Part shown: positions 19,436-29,697 of the stretch, in pieces
Layout: the number at the start of each line of letters is the position of its first letter
Numbering within the stretch: position 1 is the stretch's first letter
Assembly (NCBI RefSeq): GCF_900113085.1
Contig: NZ_FOOC01000002.1
Span: 62,001 to 126,000 of the forward strand
Direction: 5' to 3'
Origin: Fontimonas thermophila
GTDB lineage: Bacteria > Pseudomonadota > Gammaproteobacteria > Nevskiales > Nevskiaceae
DNA length: 64,000 bases
The notes under the pieces: generated by a model
Told to the model about the DNA's origin: nothing
Database searches by the model: none
The model's input: the letters and a program-made list of their open reading frames with translations, nothing else
Translations under genes and position numbers: made by a program

Positions 19436-20518
19436 ATGGCAAGAGTCATCAACTTCAGTGCGGGTCCGGCGACGCTCCCACTCGCCGTGCTCGAGCAGGT
19501 ACAGGCCGAGCTGCTGGACTGGCGCGGCTCCGGGATGTCGGTCATGGAGATGTCGCATCGCGACAAGGAATTCATGTCGATTGCCCACGAGGCCGAGCAG
19601 GATCTGCGCGAAATCATGAACATTCCTGCGCATTACAAGGTGCTGTTCATGCAGGGCGGCGCCACTGCGCAGTTCAGCTTCGTGCCGATGAATCTGTTAC
19701 GCGGCAAGACCAGCGCGGATTACGTGCTCACCGGCGACTGGGGCAAGAAGGCGGCGAAAGAAGCTGGCCGTTACGGCAAGGTCAACATCGCGGCGAGCAG
19801 CGAGGCCGACCGGTATACCTATATTCCGGATCCGGCGACCTGGAAGCTCGATCCGAACGCGGCCTATGTCCACATCACGCCCAACGAAACCATCCACGGC
19901 GTCGAATTCCATATCGAGCCCGATACCGGGGATGTCCCGCTGGTGGCCGACATGTCCTCGAATATTTTGTCGCGGCCGATCGATGTGACCCGCTATGGTC
20001 TGATCTACGCCGGTGCGCAGAAGAACATCGGACCCGCGGGTCTGACCATCGTCATCGTGCGCGAGGATTTGATCGGTCAGGCGGCGGCGGGTACGCCGGG
20101 CATCTTCGATTACAAGCAGATGGCGGACAACGAGTCGATGCTCAATACGCCGCCGTGCTTTGCCTGGTATGTCGCCGGTCTTGTGTTCAAATGGATCAAG
20201 CAGCAAGGCGGCCTTGGCGTGATCGCCGAACGCAACGCACGCAAGGCCGCGCTGCTCTACGACTATCTCGATTCGCAGTCGTTCTATCGCAATCCGGTGA
20301 AAAAGGCGCATCGTTCGCGGATGAACGTGCCGTTTACGCTGGCGAATCCCGAACTCGATGCCGATTTCCTCAAGGGTGCCAAGGCTGCCGGGCTATCGGG
20401 TCTCAAGGGCCATCGCTCGGTCGGCGGTATGCGCGCATCGCTGTATAACGCAATGACTCTGGAGGGTGTACAGGCATTGGTCGATTACATGAAGGAGTTC
20501 GCCCGCACGCGTGGCTGA
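19436..20518 (+). CDS. serC: Phosphoserine aminotransferase
   Basis: SerC makes 3-phosphoserine from 3-phosphohydroxypyruvate and also acts in pyridoxal phosphate synthesis. The protein is 360 residues. The opening INFSAGPATLP, the MQGGATAQF substrate motif and the PLP lysine K196 in GAQKNIGPAG are present, as is the C-terminal SVGGMRASLYNA segment. A strong AAGGAG ribosome-binding site precedes ATG 19436. It stands directly before serA, the enzyme for the previous pathway step. Confidence 0.97.
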   Translation: MARVINFSAGPATLPLAVLEQVQAELLDWRGSGMSVMEMSHRDKEFMSIAHEAEQDLREIMNIPAHYKVLFMQGGATAQFSFVPMNLLRGKTSADYVLTGDWGKKAAKEAGRYGKVNIAASSEADRYTYIPDPATWKLDPNAAYVHITPNETIHGVEFHIEPDTGDVPLVADMSSNILSRPIDVTRYGLIYAGAQKNIGPAGLTIVIVREDLIGQAAAGTPGIFDYKQMADNESMLNTPPCFAWYVAGLVFKWIKQQGGLGVIAERNARKAALLYDYLDSQSFYRNPVKKAHRSRMNVPFTLANPELDADFLKGAKAAGLSGLKGHRSVGGMRASLYNAMTLEGVQALVDYMKEFARTRG

Positions 20519-20616
20519 TGTCGCGCTGTTGCGCGCAGTGCGCATTAAGGAGTGTCTTCGGTCGCCTGTGCGTCCACGCAAGCCTTCCCGTTCTGACATT
20601 TCACGGATAGACATCC

Positions 20617-21792
20617 ATGTTCAAGGTTCTCACACTCAACAACATCTCTGTGAATGGCCTCGAGCGCCTGCCGCGCGATCTTTACGAGGTTGCCTCGGAA
20701 ATCGCGAATCCGGACGCGATTCTCGTGCGCTCCGCCGACATGCACAAAATGAACATCCCGGCCACGGTCAAGGCCATCGGTCGCGCGGGTGCCGGGACCA
20801 ACAACATCCCGGTTGCGGCGATGTCCAAGCGCGGCGTGCCGGTGTTCAATGCGCCCGGTGCCAACGCCAACGCCGTCAAGGAACTCGTGCTCGCGGCGAT
20901 GCTCATGGCGGCGCGCAACATTCCCCAGGCGCTCGATTTCGTGCGCAAGCTCGATGGCGACGACAAAGCCATGCACGAAGCGGTCGAGGCCGGCAAAAAG
21001 AAGTTCGTCGGCTTCGAGCTGCCAGGCCGCACGCTGGGCGTGATCGGCCTTGGCGCAATTGGCGTCAAGGTCGCCAATGCCGCCCTCGAGCTGGGCATGA
21101 CCGTGTACGGCTATGACCCGGCGATGACCGTGCAAAACGCCTGGCAGCTCAACGCAGGAGTGCGCCAGGCTCTGTCGGTGGACGATTTGATGTCCAAATC
21201 GCAGTTCGTCACCGTCCACGTACCCTTGCTCGATGCCACGCGCCACCTGATCAACGCCGATCGTATCCGGCTGATGAAAAAGCAGGGCATCGTGCTCAAT
21301 TTCGCGCGCGAGGGTATCGTCGACGAAACCGCGGTCATCGAGGCGCTCAACGACGGTCACCTGCACGCCTATGCCTGCGATTTTCCGGCGAACACGCTCA
21401 AGGGGCATCCGCGTGTCATCGCCACTCCGCACCTGGGCGCCTCGACGATCGAGGCGGAAGACAACTGCGCGATCATGGTCGCCGATCAACTGCGCGAGTT
21501 CCTCGAATACGGCAACGTGCGTAACTCGGTGAACTTCCCCGAGGCCGTCCTGCCACTGCTGCCGGGCAAGACGCGGCTTTGCATCGTCAACGAAAACGTG
21601 CCCAACATGGTGGGGCAGATCTCGACGGCACTGGCCAAGCGCGCACTCAACATCGCCGATCTGCTGAACAAATCGCGCGGGGACCTCGCCTATACGATCG
21701 TCGATGTCGATACGCCGATCCCAGACGATGCGATCACCGAGATCGCGGCGATCAATGGCGTACTGGCAACCCGTCTGATCCCGGCGCGCTGA
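20617..21792 (+). CDS. serA: D-3-phosphoglycerate dehydrogenase, short variant type
   Basis: This enzyme oxidises 3-phosphoglycerate at the start of serine synthesis. The 391-residue protein has the NAD-binding GLGAIG at 144-149, R231 in NFAREGIVDE, H272 in PHLGAS and a C-terminal ACT domain (about 320-391). The usual Glu of the R-E-H catalytic set, found in the xTEP region of E. coli SerA, is replaced by CDFPAN, and the N terminus is compact. These features match the short SerA type known from Firmicutes. Location between serC and pheA supports the function. A 98-base gap before it holds no clear promoter. Confidence 0.92.
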   Translation: MFKVLTLNNISVNGLERLPRDLYEVASEIANPDAILVRSADMHKMNIPATVKAIGRAGAGTNNIPVAAMSKRGVPVFNAPGANANAVKELVLAAMLMAARNIPQALDFVRKLDGDDKAMHEAVEAGKKKFVGFELPGRTLGVIGLGAIGVKVANAALELGMTVYGYDPAMTVQNAWQLNAGVRQALSVDDLMSKSQFVTVHVPLLDATRHLINADRIRLMKKQGIVLNFAREGIVDETAVIEALNDGHLHAYACDFPANTLKGHPRVIATPHLGASTIEAEDNCAIMVADQLREFLEYGNVRNSVNFPEAVLPLLPGKTRLCIVNENVPNMVGQISTALAKRALNIADLLNKSRGDLAYTIVDVDTPIPDDAITEIAAINGVLATRLIPAR

Positions 21793-21886
21793 AGCGGTAT
21801 CGCACAGGTGCGTGTACGGCCGGCGGGCCGCACCCGTTACGGTTAAACTTTCCCGCTCCAGTGGTTATGCCGGCGCCTTACATGGC

Positions 21887-22993
21887 ATGAACTCCAATCC
21901 GCAGACGCTCGAAGAAGCCCGCCGCGAGATCGATGCGCTGGATGAGCAAATCCAGGCGCTGATCTCGCAGCGTGCGCGTATCGCGCAGGCCATCGCCCAT
22001 ATCAAGCAGCGTATGGGTGACGGTGGGGATCACTATCGTCCGGCACGCGAGGCCGAAGTGTTGCGCCGCGTCATTGCGCGCAACCAGGCCAATGGCGGTC
22101 CGCTGACGGACGAAGTGATCGCGCGGTTGATGCGCGAGATCATGTCCGCCTGTCTGTCGCTGGAGTCGCCGTTGACGGTCGCCTATCTGGGGCCGGAGGG
22201 CACGTATACCCAGGCGGCCGTGCTCAAGCATTTCGGCGACAGCGTGCGCGCCCGCGCCAACAATGCGATCGACGAGATTTTCCGCGATGTCGAGAGCGGC
22301 GCAGCCGATTACGGCGTCGTGCCGGTCGAAAATTCGATCGGCGGTGTCGTCAGCCATACCCTCGATGAACTGGTGCACACCAAGCTGCGCATTTGTGGGG
22401 AAGTGACACTGCCGGTGCACCATCACCTGCTTGCCGTCGGCGGTGATCTGGCCGCGGTCCGCAAGATCTATGCGCATCCGCAGTCGTTCGCGCAATGCCG
22501 CAAATGGCTCGATGCCAAACTGCCCCATGCCATCCGCGAGACCGTTTCGAGCAACGGCCAGGCTGCGCTGCAGGCCCGCCAGGAAGGGGTGGGGGTTGCC
22601 GCAATTGCGAGTCTGCAGGCAGCGCGTATCCACGGACTGGAGATTCTGGCGTCGAACATCGAGGATGACCCCAGCAACACCACCCGCTTCCTGGTCATCG
22701 GCAAACAGGATCCGGCACCGACGGGGGAAGACATCACGTCGATCGTGCTGTCCGGCCACCGCAACCAGCCCGGTTCGCTGCTCAAGCTGCTGCAGCCGCT
22801 CGCCAATGCCGGACTCGACATGACGCGCATCGAGTCGCGACCGATCAAGGGGTCGGCGGTGCAGGACTACTATTTTTTCATCGACCTCGCCGGTCATGTC
22901 AGCACGCCGGCGGTGCGTCAGGCGCTGGATGAGGTCCGCGCGACGGCGGCGTATTTCAAGGTGCTCGGATCCTATCCGCGCGCGGTTGTTTAG
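21887..22993 (+). CDS. pheA: Bifunctional chorismate mutase/prephenate dehydratase
   Basis: PheA converts chorismate to prephenate and then to phenylpyruvate. The 368-residue protein has an AroQ chorismate mutase domain (about 1-90, starting ARREIDALDEQI), a prephenate dehydratase domain with YLGPEGTYT and the PVENSIGGVV and SNTTRFLVI motifs, and a C-terminal ACT domain with the GSLLKLL and ESRP motifs for phenylalanine feedback inhibition. ATG 21887 is chosen because an upstream in-frame start would add an unrelated stretch. Confidence 0.97.
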   Translation: MNSNPQTLEEARREIDALDEQIQALISQRARIAQAIAHIKQRMGDGGDHYRPAREAEVLRRVIARNQANGGPLTDEVIARLMREIMSACLSLESPLTVAYLGPEGTYTQAAVLKHFGDSVRARANNAIDEIFRDVESGAADYGVVPVENSIGGVVSHTLDELVHTKLRICGEVTLPVHHHLLAVGGDLAAVRKIYAHPQSFAQCRKWLDAKLPHAIRETVSSNGQAALQARQEGVGVAAIASLQAARIHGLEILASNIEDDPSNTTRFLVIGKQDPAPTGEDITSIVLSGHRNQPGSLLKLLQPLANAGLDMTRIESRPIKGSAVQDYYFFIDLAGHVSTPAVRQALDEVRATAAYFKVLGSYPRAVV

Positions 22994-23002
22994 CTTCCGG
23001 CG

Positions 23003-24151
23003 ATGAATGATCCAACGATGAGAGAACCACTTTTACAACGCGCGGCGCCCGGTGTCCTGGACATCGAGCCTTATACGCCGGGCATGCCGATCGAGGAACT
23101 GCAGCGGCGCCTGGGGATTGGTAACGCGATCAAGCTCGCTTCGAATGAAAACCCGCTGGGAATGAGCCCGAAGGTGCGGGCTGCGCTCGCAGCTGCGTTG
23201 GAGAGTACCAATCTTGCGCTCTACCCGGATGGCAGTGGCCACCGTCTGAAACGAAAACTGGCTGCGATGCACGACATCGCCCCGGAATGCATCACGCTGG
23301 GCAATGGTTCCAACGACATCCTCGAATTTCTTGCGCGGACTTACGCAGGGCCTGGTCGTGCCGTCATGTTCTCCGCCTACGCCTTTGCCGTGTATCCGCT
23401 GGCGGCGCAGGCGCAGAGTGCCGAATCCGTCGTGGTGCCGGCGCGTCCGGCCGATGATTCGATGCCGTACGGACACGATATGGATGCCTTTGCGCGCATG
23501 CTGCGCGCACGTCCGGATGTCGCACTGGTGTTCATTGCCAATCCGAACAATCCGACCGGCACCTGGCTGGAACCCACGGCGATCGAGCATTTCCTGGAGC
23601 AAGTGCCGCCGGATGTCATCGTCGCTCTTGACGAGGCCTATTACGACTACCAGGACCCGGCGTTGCGGCCGGATACACGGCGCTGGCTCGACCGTTTTCC
23701 GAACCTCTTGGTCGCGCGTACCTTTTCGAAGGTATACGGTCTTGCCGGTCTGCGGATCGGCTATGCGCTCTCGCATCCGACCGTTGCCGACTTGCTCAAC
23801 CGGGTACGTCAGCCCTTCAACAACAACAGCCTTGCGCTGCTTGCCGCCGAAGTCGCGCTGGACGATCAGGATTTCGTGCGTGCCTCGGTGGTCTTGAATG
23901 CGCGCGAGCGCGCGCGCCTGACCCGGGCCCTGACCGAGCGTGGTTTGCGCGTGCTGCCGTCGCAGGCGAACTTCGTGGCCGTGGATTTCGGCCGCGATGC
24001 CCGACCGATCCACCAGGGTCTTCTCGAGCGCGGAGTCATCGTGCGGCCGATGGGTTCGTATGGCCTGCCGACCTTTCTGCGCGTGACGGTCGGCACCGAA
24101 GCCGAGAACGACCGCTTCCTGCAAGCGCTCGATGAGGCCTTGACCGCGTGA
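23003..24151 (+). CDS. hisC: Histidinol-phosphate/aromatic aminotransferase HisC
   Basis: This is a class I/II PLP aminotransferase of 382 residues. It has the SNENPLG motif near the N terminus, the NPNNPTG motif, DEAYYDY and the PLP lysine K243 in TFSKVYGLAGLR. In this conserved position between pheA and tyrA, HisC paralogues often work as aromatic aminotransferases or serve both histidine and aromatic pathways; the sequence alone does not decide. It begins nine bases after pheA and its end overlaps tyrA by four bases (GTGA). Confidence 0.94.
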   Translation: MNDPTMREPLLQRAAPGVLDIEPYTPGMPIEELQRRLGIGNAIKLASNENPLGMSPKVRAALAAALESTNLALYPDGSGHRLKRKLAAMHDIAPECITLGNGSNDILEFLARTYAGPGRAVMFSAYAFAVYPLAAQAQSAESVVVPARPADDSMPYGHDMDAFARMLRARPDVALVFIANPNNPTGTWLEPTAIEHFLEQVPPDVIVALDEAYYDYQDPALRPDTRRWLDRFPNLLVARTFSKVYGLAGLRIGYALSHPTVADLLNRVRQPFNNNSLALLAAEVALDDQDFVRASVVLNARERARLTRALTERGLRVLPSQANFVAVDFGRDARPIHQGLLERGVIVRPMGSYGLPTFLRVTVGTEAENDRFLQALDEALTA

Positions 24152-25017
24152 TCGTTTCGCATGTAGCCATCGTCGGACTGGGGTTGATCGGCGGTTCGCT
24201 GGCGCGGGCGCTGCGTGCTTGCGGAGCCGTTGCGCATATCAGCGGCTACGATCCGGATTCTTCGCAGCGCGAGACGGCCCAGCGTCTGGGTATCATCGAC
24301 CAGGTGTGCACCACGCCGGCGGACGCGGTGCGCGGTGCCGATGTCGTGGTGCTCGCCGTACCGGTTTTGCGTACGGCCGAGGCTCTCGCGGGTTGTCTGC
24401 CGGCACGCCGCGCCGATGCGGTCGTCACCGACGTTGGCAGCACCAAGCAGTCCGTGCTCGACGATGTCGCACGTATCTGCGGCAGCGTGCCGGCATGGTT
24501 CGTCGCGGCGCATCCCATCGCAGGGACCGAAAAGAGCGGGATTGCGCATGCGCAAGCCGAACTCTTTCATCGGCGTCGCGTCATTCTCACACCGCACGAG
24601 GGGCAGGACCCGGCGGCGCGTTCGCTGGTGATGCGCCTGTGGCAGGCAGCCGGTGCGCGGGTCGTAGAAATGGATGCGCGCCGGCACGACGCGATTTTTG
24701 CGGCCACCTCGCACCTGCCGCACGTGCTTGCATATGGTTTCGTCGACATGCTCGCCGGTCTGGACCGCGACCATGACATCTTCCCGAATGCCGGCGGCGG
24801 GTTTCGCGATTTCACCCGCATTGCGTCGAGCTCGCCGCAGATGTGGCACGACATCATCCGGGCCAATGCCGATGCAGTGGGTGACCTGCTCGATCGTCAG
24901 ATCGATGCCCTGCTACAGATCCGCGCCATGATGCGTGAAGGTCGCTGGGATGCACTCAAGGCCTTGTTCCAGCGTGCCCGTGACGCACGCGAGCGCTATC
25001 TGGCACAGATCGAATGA
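24148..25017 (+). CDS. tyrA: Prephenate dehydrogenase
   Basis: TyrA oxidatively decarboxylates prephenate on the way to tyrosine. The 289-residue protein has the NAD(P) motif GLGLIG at 10-15, the [10 protein letters not shown] substrate loop, and the [10 protein letters not shown] segment with catalytic histidine. It is a single-domain form without a fused mutase or ACT domain. The start is GTG, overlapping the hisC stop; its own stop overlaps aroA, so hisC-tyrA-aroA are tightly coupled. Confidence 0.96.
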   Translation: MIVSHVAIVGLGLIGGSLARALRACGAVAHISGYDPDSSQRETAQRLGIIDQVCTTPADAVRGADVVVLAVPVLRTAEALAGCLPARRADAVVTDVGSTKQSVLDDVARICGSVPAWFVAAHPIAGTEKSGIAHAQAELFHRRRVILTPHEGQDPAARSLVMRLWQAAGARVVEMDARRHDAIFAATSHLPHVLAYGFVDMLAGLDRDHDIFPNAGGGFRDFTRIASSSPQMWHDIIRANADAVGDLLDRQIDALLQIRAMMREGRWDALKALFQRARDARERYLAQIE

Positions 25018-26366
25018 AAGACCCCGCCTCACCGGCTGCGCCAGGCATGCCTCGTCTGCCTTTTCTGGATCTTGCGCCGATTCGCCATGCGCGCGGAGAA
25101 CTACGGTTGCCGGGTTCCAAGAGCATCTCGATCCGGGCGCTGCTGCTCGCCAGTCTCGCCGATGGCCAGACGCAGTTGCGCGGCTTGCTCGATTCCGACG
25201 ACACGCGTGTGATGCGCGATGCCCTGCGCATCTGCGGCGTTTCGTTGCGCGAGTCGGGGTCGGGTCTGTACGTGCGTGGGGCGTCGCGCTTTCCGGCGTC
25301 CACTGCGGAGATTTTTGTCGGCAATTCCGGGCTGTCGATCCGCACCCTGGTCGCCGTCCTGGCCTTCATGGGCGGGCGCTACCGGCTGTTTGGCGTTGCG
25401 CGCATGCATGAGCGGCCGATCGGGGATCTGGTCGATGCCCTGCGCCCGCTGGGGGCGAAGATCCGCTACGAGCATGCCGAGGGTTTTCCGCCACTGTTGA
25501 TCGAGCCGGGGCAGATACGCGTGGTTCAGCCGGTGCGGGTGCGCGGCGATGCCTCGAGCCAGTTCCTTACCGGCATCCTGCAGGCAGCACCGCTGCTGGC
25601 GCAGACGCAGCCGCTGGTCGTGCAAGTCGAGGGCGAGCTGATCTCGCGTCCGTATGTCGATCTGAGCATCGCGCTGATGCAACGCTTCGGTGTCCACGTC
25701 GATTGCGATACTGATGCCAACGGTGCGCCACGCTATACGATTGCCGCCGGCGCACGCTATCGTTCCCCTGGCACGTTCACGGTCGAGGGCGATGCGTCAT
25801 CGGCCTCTTATTTCCTTGCACTTGGCGCACTGGCGGGTGGCCCGGTGCGCGTGCTCGGCATGGGGCGGACCAGTCTGCAGGGCGATGTGCGGTTTACTGA
25901 CGTGCTCGCAGGCATGGGCGTTGAGATCATCCAGGGCGAAGATTGGACCGAGGCGCGTTCGCCCGGGGTGGCGGCCGGTTTTCGGCTGCGTGCGTTCGAT
26001 GCCGATTTCAACCACATTCCCGATGCGGCGATGACTGCCGCAGTGATGGCCTTGTTCGCGGACGGGCCGTGCGTGCTACGCAACATCGCAAGCTGGCGCG
26101 TCAAGGAAACCGATCGTCTTGCCGCGATGGCGACGGAGTTGGCCAAGCTGGGCGCGACCGTCGAAGCGGGTACCGACTATCTGCGCATCGTGCCGCCGCC
26201 TGCGCTACGGTCCGCCAGCATCGATACCTACGATGATCATCGCATGGCGATGAGCTTTGCACTCGTGGCCTGCGGCGGTGTAGGTGTGCGGATCAACGAT
26301 CCGGGCTGTGTTTCGAAGACCTTTCCCGATTACTTTGCTCAGCTGGCGGCGCTGACGGCGGTTTGA
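25014..26366 (+). CDS. aroA: 3-phosphoshikimate 1-carboxyvinyltransferase (EPSP synthase)
   Basis: AroA adds enolpyruvyl to shikimate 3-phosphate. The 450-residue protein has a slightly extended N terminus (about 25 residues before the [20 protein letters not shown] region), the [10 protein letters not shown] motif, the catalytic [13 protein letters not shown] region, [11 protein letters not shown] and [11 protein letters not shown]. The sequence [10 protein letters not shown] instead of GNAGTAMRPL suggests a class different from the glyphosate-sensitive E. coli form. In many gammaproteobacteria aroA here is fused with tyrA; in this genome they are separate genes overlapping by four bases. 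Confidence 0.96.
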   Translation: MKDPASPAAPGMPRLPFLDLAPIRHARGELRLPGSKSISIRALLLASLADGQTQLRGLLDSDDTRVMRDALRICGVSLRESGSGLYVRGASRFPASTAEIFVGNSGLSIRTLVAVLAFMGGRYRLFGVARMHERPIGDLVDALRPLGAKIRYEHAEGFPPLLIEPGQIRVVQPVRVRGDASSQFLTGILQAAPLLAQTQPLVVQVEGELISRPYVDLSIALMQRFGVHVDCDTDANGAPRYTIAAGARYRSPGTFTVEGDASSASYFLALGALAGGPVRVLGMGRTSLQGDVRFTDVLAGMGVEIIQGEDWTEARSPGVAAGFRLRAFDADFNHIPDAAMTAAVMALFADGPCVLRNIASWRVKETDRLAAMATELAKLGATVEAGTDYLRIVPPPALRSASIDTYDDHRMAMSFALVACGGVGVRINDPGCVSKTFPDYFAQLAALTAV

Positions 26367-26368
26367 TC

Positions 26369-27100
26369 ATGGCGATGTCGTCGATCTCTGCGGATCCATC
26401 GGCCGCTGCGGGGGGTAGCAGCACAGTGCCGGTGATCGCCGTGGATGGTCCCAGCGGCGTTGGCAAGGGCTTGGTGACGCGCTGGCTCGCGCAGCGGCTG
26501 CCGGGCTGGCATCGGCTGGACAGCGGTGCGCTGTACCGCATCCTCGCCCTGGCCGCACAGCGGCGGCATCTGGACGTGCGCGCGGCAGCGGCCATCGCCC
26601 GGCTGGCGCCGGCCTTGGACATTCGCTTCGAGGGACACACCGAGGACGATGAGCGGATTGTCGTCGATGGACAGGACTGGACGCACGAGGTGCGCAAGGA
26701 ATCGACGGGGGCGCTCGCCTCGGTCATCGCCGCCGTGCCAGAGGTGCGTGCCGCGTTGCTGCAGCGGCAGCGGGATTTTCGCCGCCGGCCCGGGTTGATT
26801 GCCGATGGCCGCGACATGGGGACGGTCGTTTTTCCCGACGCAGTGCTGAAGATTTTCATGGACGCAAGCGCCGAAGAGCGGGCCCGGCGGCGGCTCAAAC
26901 AGTTGAGCGCAAAGGGAATACAGGCTACACTCGCGCCCCTTTGCGAAGAGATTCGCGCCCGCGACGAGCGCGACCGCAACCGCCCGATCGCTCCGCTCAA
27001 GCCGGCAGATGATGCGGAAGTGATTGATACGACGGGGCTTGCGCCCGAGGCCGTGAAGGCAAGGGTGGAGGCTTTGTTGCAGCGGTATCGCTTGGTCTGA
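26369..27100 (+). CDS. cmk: Cytidylate kinase
   Basis: Cmk phosphorylates CMP and dCMP. The product is 243 residues with a roughly 20-residue Ser/Ala-rich N-terminal extension, then the P-loop GPSGVGKG at about 27-34, the LDSGALYR motif for nucleotide binding and the DGRDMGTVVFPDA segment. ATG 26369 is the first ATG after the aroA stop; TTG 26363 and ATG 26375 are alternatives. The position between aroA and rpsA is conserved. Confidence 0.95.
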   Translation: MAMSSISADPSAAAGGSSTVPVIAVDGPSGVGKGLVTRWLAQRLPGWHRLDSGALYRILALAAQRRHLDVRAAAAIARLAPALDIRFEGHTEDDERIVVDGQDWTHEVRKESTGALASVIAAVPEVRAALLQRQRDFRRRPGLIADGRDMGTVVFPDAVLKIFMDASAEERARRRLKQLSAKGIQATLAPLCEEIRARDERDRNRPIAPLKPADDAEVIDTTGLAPEAVKARVEALLQRYRLV

Positions 27101-27130
27101 CGGCGTTGTTTCTGCGCAAAGAAGCAAGGC

Positions 27131-27157
27131 CCGGCCCCTGCCGGTGGGCCGGTTTTT
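27131..27157 (+). terminator. Intrinsic terminator between cmk and rpsA
   Basis: CCGGCCC and GGGCCGG form a 7-bp stem with an 8-base loop followed by TTTTT. It would end transcription from the aro operon and implies rpsA has its own promoter in the next 58 bases, though no convincing -35/-10 pair is visible there. Confidence 0.75.
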
Positions 27158-27215
27158 CACTTCAGACGGACCCCGAGCAGGTTGCGAAGGGATGTTTCAC
27201 TTTTCGAGTAATTAG

Positions 27216-28895
27216 ATGAGCGAAAGTTTCGCTGAGTTGTTCGAGGCCAGCCTCAAAAGCGGCCAGTCCATGCAGTCCGGCACCATCGTCAATGCCAAGG
27301 TGCTGGAGATCAAGCCGGATGTCGTGATCGTGGACGCGGGCCTGAAGTCGGAGGGCGTGATCCCGATTCAGGAGTTCATGGTCGACGGCGAGCTCAAGGT
27401 GGCACCCGGTGACGAGGTCGAGGTGGCACTGGAGACGGTCGAGGACGGCTTTGGCGAAACCAAGTTCTCCAAGGAAAAGGCCGAGCGCATCAAGACCTGG
27501 GAGCGTCTGCAAAAGGCTTTCGAGACCAAGGAAACGGTCATCGGCACGATCACCGGCAAGGTCAAGGGCGGCTTTACCGTCGACATCGGTTCGGTTCGTG
27601 CGTTCCTGCCCGGTTCGCTGGTCGATGTGCGCCCGGTCCGCGATACCTCGTATCTCGAAGGCAAGCCGCTCGAGTTCAAGGTCATCAAGCTCGACAAGGT
27701 CCGTAACAACGTCGTGGTCTCGCGCCGCGAGGTGCTCGAGGCCGAGTACAGTGCCGAGCGCGACAGCCTGCTCGCCAATCTCCAGGAAGGCGTGGTGCTC
27801 AAGGGCGTGGTCAAGAATCTCGTCGAGTACGGCGCGTTCGTCGATCTCGGTGGCATCGACGGCTTGCTGCATATCACCGACATGACCTGGAAGCGGGTCA
27901 AGGACCCAGCCGAGGTCGTGCAGGTGGGGCAGGAGATCGAGGTCAAGGTGCTCAAGTACGATCGTGAGCGCCGTCGCGTCTCGCTCGGCTTGAAGCAGCT
28001 CGGGGCCGATCCGTGGGTGGATATCGAGCGCCGCTATCCGGAAAAGACCCGCCTGTTTGGCAAGGTCACCAACATCACCGACTACGGCGCCTTCGTCGAG
28101 ATCGAGCCCGGTGTCGAGGGTCTGGTGCATGTCTCAGAGATGGACTGGACCAACAAGAACGTCAACCCGGCCAAGGTTGTTCAGGTCGGTGACGAGGTCG
28201 AGGTCATGATTCTCGACATCGATGGCGAACGTCGCCGCATCTCCTTGGGCATGAAGCAGTGCAAGCCCAATCCGTGGGAAGAGTTCGCGCAGAACCACCA
28301 GAAGGGCGATCGCGTGCGCGGTGTGATCAAGTCGATCACCGACTTTGGCATTTTCATCGGGCTTGAGGGTGGCATCGACGGACTCGTGCATCTGTCCGAT
28401 CTCGACTGGAACGAACCGGGCGAAGTGGCGGTGCGCCGCTATAGCAAGGGCCAGGAGGTTGAGGCCGTCGTCCTTGCGATCGACAGCGCGCGCGAACGCA
28501 TCTCCCTGGGCATCAAGCAGGTGTCGGCTGATCCGTTTGCCGATTTCATCGCCCGCAATCCCAAGGGCACCGTGGTTTCCGGCAAAGTGCGGTCCGTCGA
28601 TCCGCGCGGCGCCGTGATCGATCTGGGCAACGGGGTCGAGGGCTATATCCGCGCCAACGATCTTTCCCGCGATCGGGTCGAGGATGCGACCAAACTCCTC
28701 AAGGAAGGCGATGTGCTGGAGGCGCGCTTCATCGGCGTGGATCGCAAGAACCGCACGATCCAGCTTTCGGTGCGCGAGAAGGAGATCCAGGAAGAGCAGG
28801 AGGCGGTCGCCGAGTACAGCCGCAATGCCGCCACGGGCAAGACCAGTCTGGGCGATCTGCTCAAGGAGCAGATCGGCGGCGATCGCAACGGCTGA
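27216..28895 (+). CDS. rpsA: 30S ribosomal protein S1
   Basis: S1 helps mRNA bind to the 30S subunit. The 559-residue protein contains six S1 repeats: two N-terminal (about 20-90 and 105-175) for ribosome binding and four following, each with VxxxxxYGAFVxL-like or equivalent beta-barrel segments ([55 protein letters not shown]). Length equals that of E. coli S1. The leader has no strong Shine-Dalgarno sequence, as is common for rpsA, whose translation is autoregulated. Confidence 0.98.
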   Translation: MSESFAELFEASLKSGQSMQSGTIVNAKVLEIKPDVVIVDAGLKSEGVIPIQEFMVDGELKVAPGDEVEVALETVEDGFGETKFSKEKAERIKTWERLQKAFETKETVIGTITGKVKGGFTVDIGSVRAFLPGSLVDVRPVRDTSYLEGKPLEFKVIKLDKVRNNVVVSRREVLEAEYSAERDSLLANLQEGVVLKGVVKNLVEYGAFVDLGGIDGLLHITDMTWKRVKDPAEVVQVGQEIEVKVLKYDRERRRVSLGLKQLGADPWVDIERRYPEKTRLFGKVTNITDYGAFVEIEPGVEGLVHVSEMDWTNKNVNPAKVVQVGDEVEVMILDIDGERRRISLGMKQCKPNPWEEFAQNHQKGDRVRGVIKSITDFGIFIGLEGGIDGLVHLSDLDWNEPGEVAVRRYSKGQEVEAVVLAIDSARERISLGIKQVSADPFADFIARNPKGTVVSGKVRSVDPRGAVIDLGNGVEGYIRANDLSRDRVEDATKLLKEGDVLEARFIGVDRKNRTIQLSVREKEIQEEQEAVAEYSRNAATGKTSLGDLLKEQIGGDRNG

Positions 28896-28919
28896 TTCTC
28901 GCACTGGTCCGACACAACG

Positions 28920-28948
28920 GGGCCGCGCTTGCGCGGCCCTGTTTTTTT
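28920..28948 (+). terminator. Intrinsic terminator after rpsA
   Basis: GGGCCGCGC and GCGCGGCCC form a long G+C stem with a tight loop, followed by TG and seven T's. This is a strong terminator. Confidence 0.9.
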
Positions 28949-28987
28949 CTTTATCGTTCAATCCGATACGTAAAAATCGATCGCGCC

Positions 28988-29329
28988 ATGACCAAGTCCG
29001 AACTGATTGATCGCCTTGCCGCGCAGCAGCCGCACCTGATGCACAAGGATGTCGAGCTGGCGGTGAAACTGGTGCTCGACCAGATCAGCAACGCGTTGGC
29101 GCGCGACGACCGTGTGGAGATTCGCGGCTTCGGCAGCTTTGCGCTGCATCATCGCCCGGCGCGTATCGGGCGTAATCCCAAGACCGGTGAGCCCGTCCAC
29201 ATTCCCCCCAAGCGGGTGCCGCATTTCAAGCCCGGCAAGGAAATGCGCGAGCGCGTGAATCTGGGTACTGGAAAAGTCGCGCCGCAATCGCCGGCGCAGA
29301 CCCCAGCGCAGACCCTGGTCACGGGCTGA
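28988..29329 (+). CDS. ihfB: Integration host factor subunit beta
   Basis: IHF-beta pairs with IHF-alpha to bend DNA sharply. The protein has the HU/IHF signature region [22 protein letters not shown] and the [14 protein letters not shown] ending of the family. At 113 residues it carries an extension of almost 20 residues beyond the usual end, rich in Pro, Gln and Thr with a short repeat (PAQTPAQT). It is placed between rpsA and lapA, the conserved position of ihfB rather than hup. Confidence 0.95.
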   Translation: MTKSELIDRLAAQQPHLMHKDVELAVKLVLDQISNALARDDRVEIRGFGSFALHHRPARIGRNPKTGEPVHIPPKRVPHFKPGKEMRERVNLGTGKVAPQSPAQTPAQTLVTG

Positions 29330-29345
29330 TCCGGGAAGCCCGACC

Positions 29346-29645
29346 GTGGGGCGCATCCTAGTGCTGCTGCTGTTGCTGGCCGTACTCGTGCTCGGTGCGT
29401 CGGTCGGCTATTTCAACGCGCAAAGCGTCCGTTTCGATTATCTGTTCGGTGCGCGGGAAGTTCCGCTGATTGCATTGCTGGTTGCCGATTTCGTGCTCGG
29501 CGTGCTGGTGGCGCTGCTGCTCGCCCTGGGCCGCATCCTCGGCCTGCAGCTCGAGCTGCGGCGGCTGCGCAAGCAAGTGCGCGATCTTGAGATCGAACTG
29601 CGCACACTGCGCAATCTGCCGCTTTCCGATACACCGCAACGCTGA
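29346..29645 (+). CDS. lapA: Lipopolysaccharide assembly protein LapA-like (DUF1049)
   Basis: The 99-residue protein has two transmembrane helices (about 4-20 and 41-65) and a cytoplasmic coiled-coil tail (ELRRLRKQVRDLEIELRTL), the LapA layout. LapA works with LapB and FtsH to adjust LpxC levels and LPS synthesis. It starts with GTG at 29346, 16 bases after ihfB, and precedes lapB. Confidence 0.88.
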   Translation: MGRILVLLLLLAVLVLGASVGYFNAQSVRFDYLFGAREVPLIALLVADFVLGVLVALLLALGRILGLQLELRRLRKQVRDLEIELRTLRNLPLSDTPQR

Positions 29646-29697
29646 TGCCGGACGCGGCGCTTGCTGCCGATGAGCTTCGGCATCCCTGGATTCCGGA

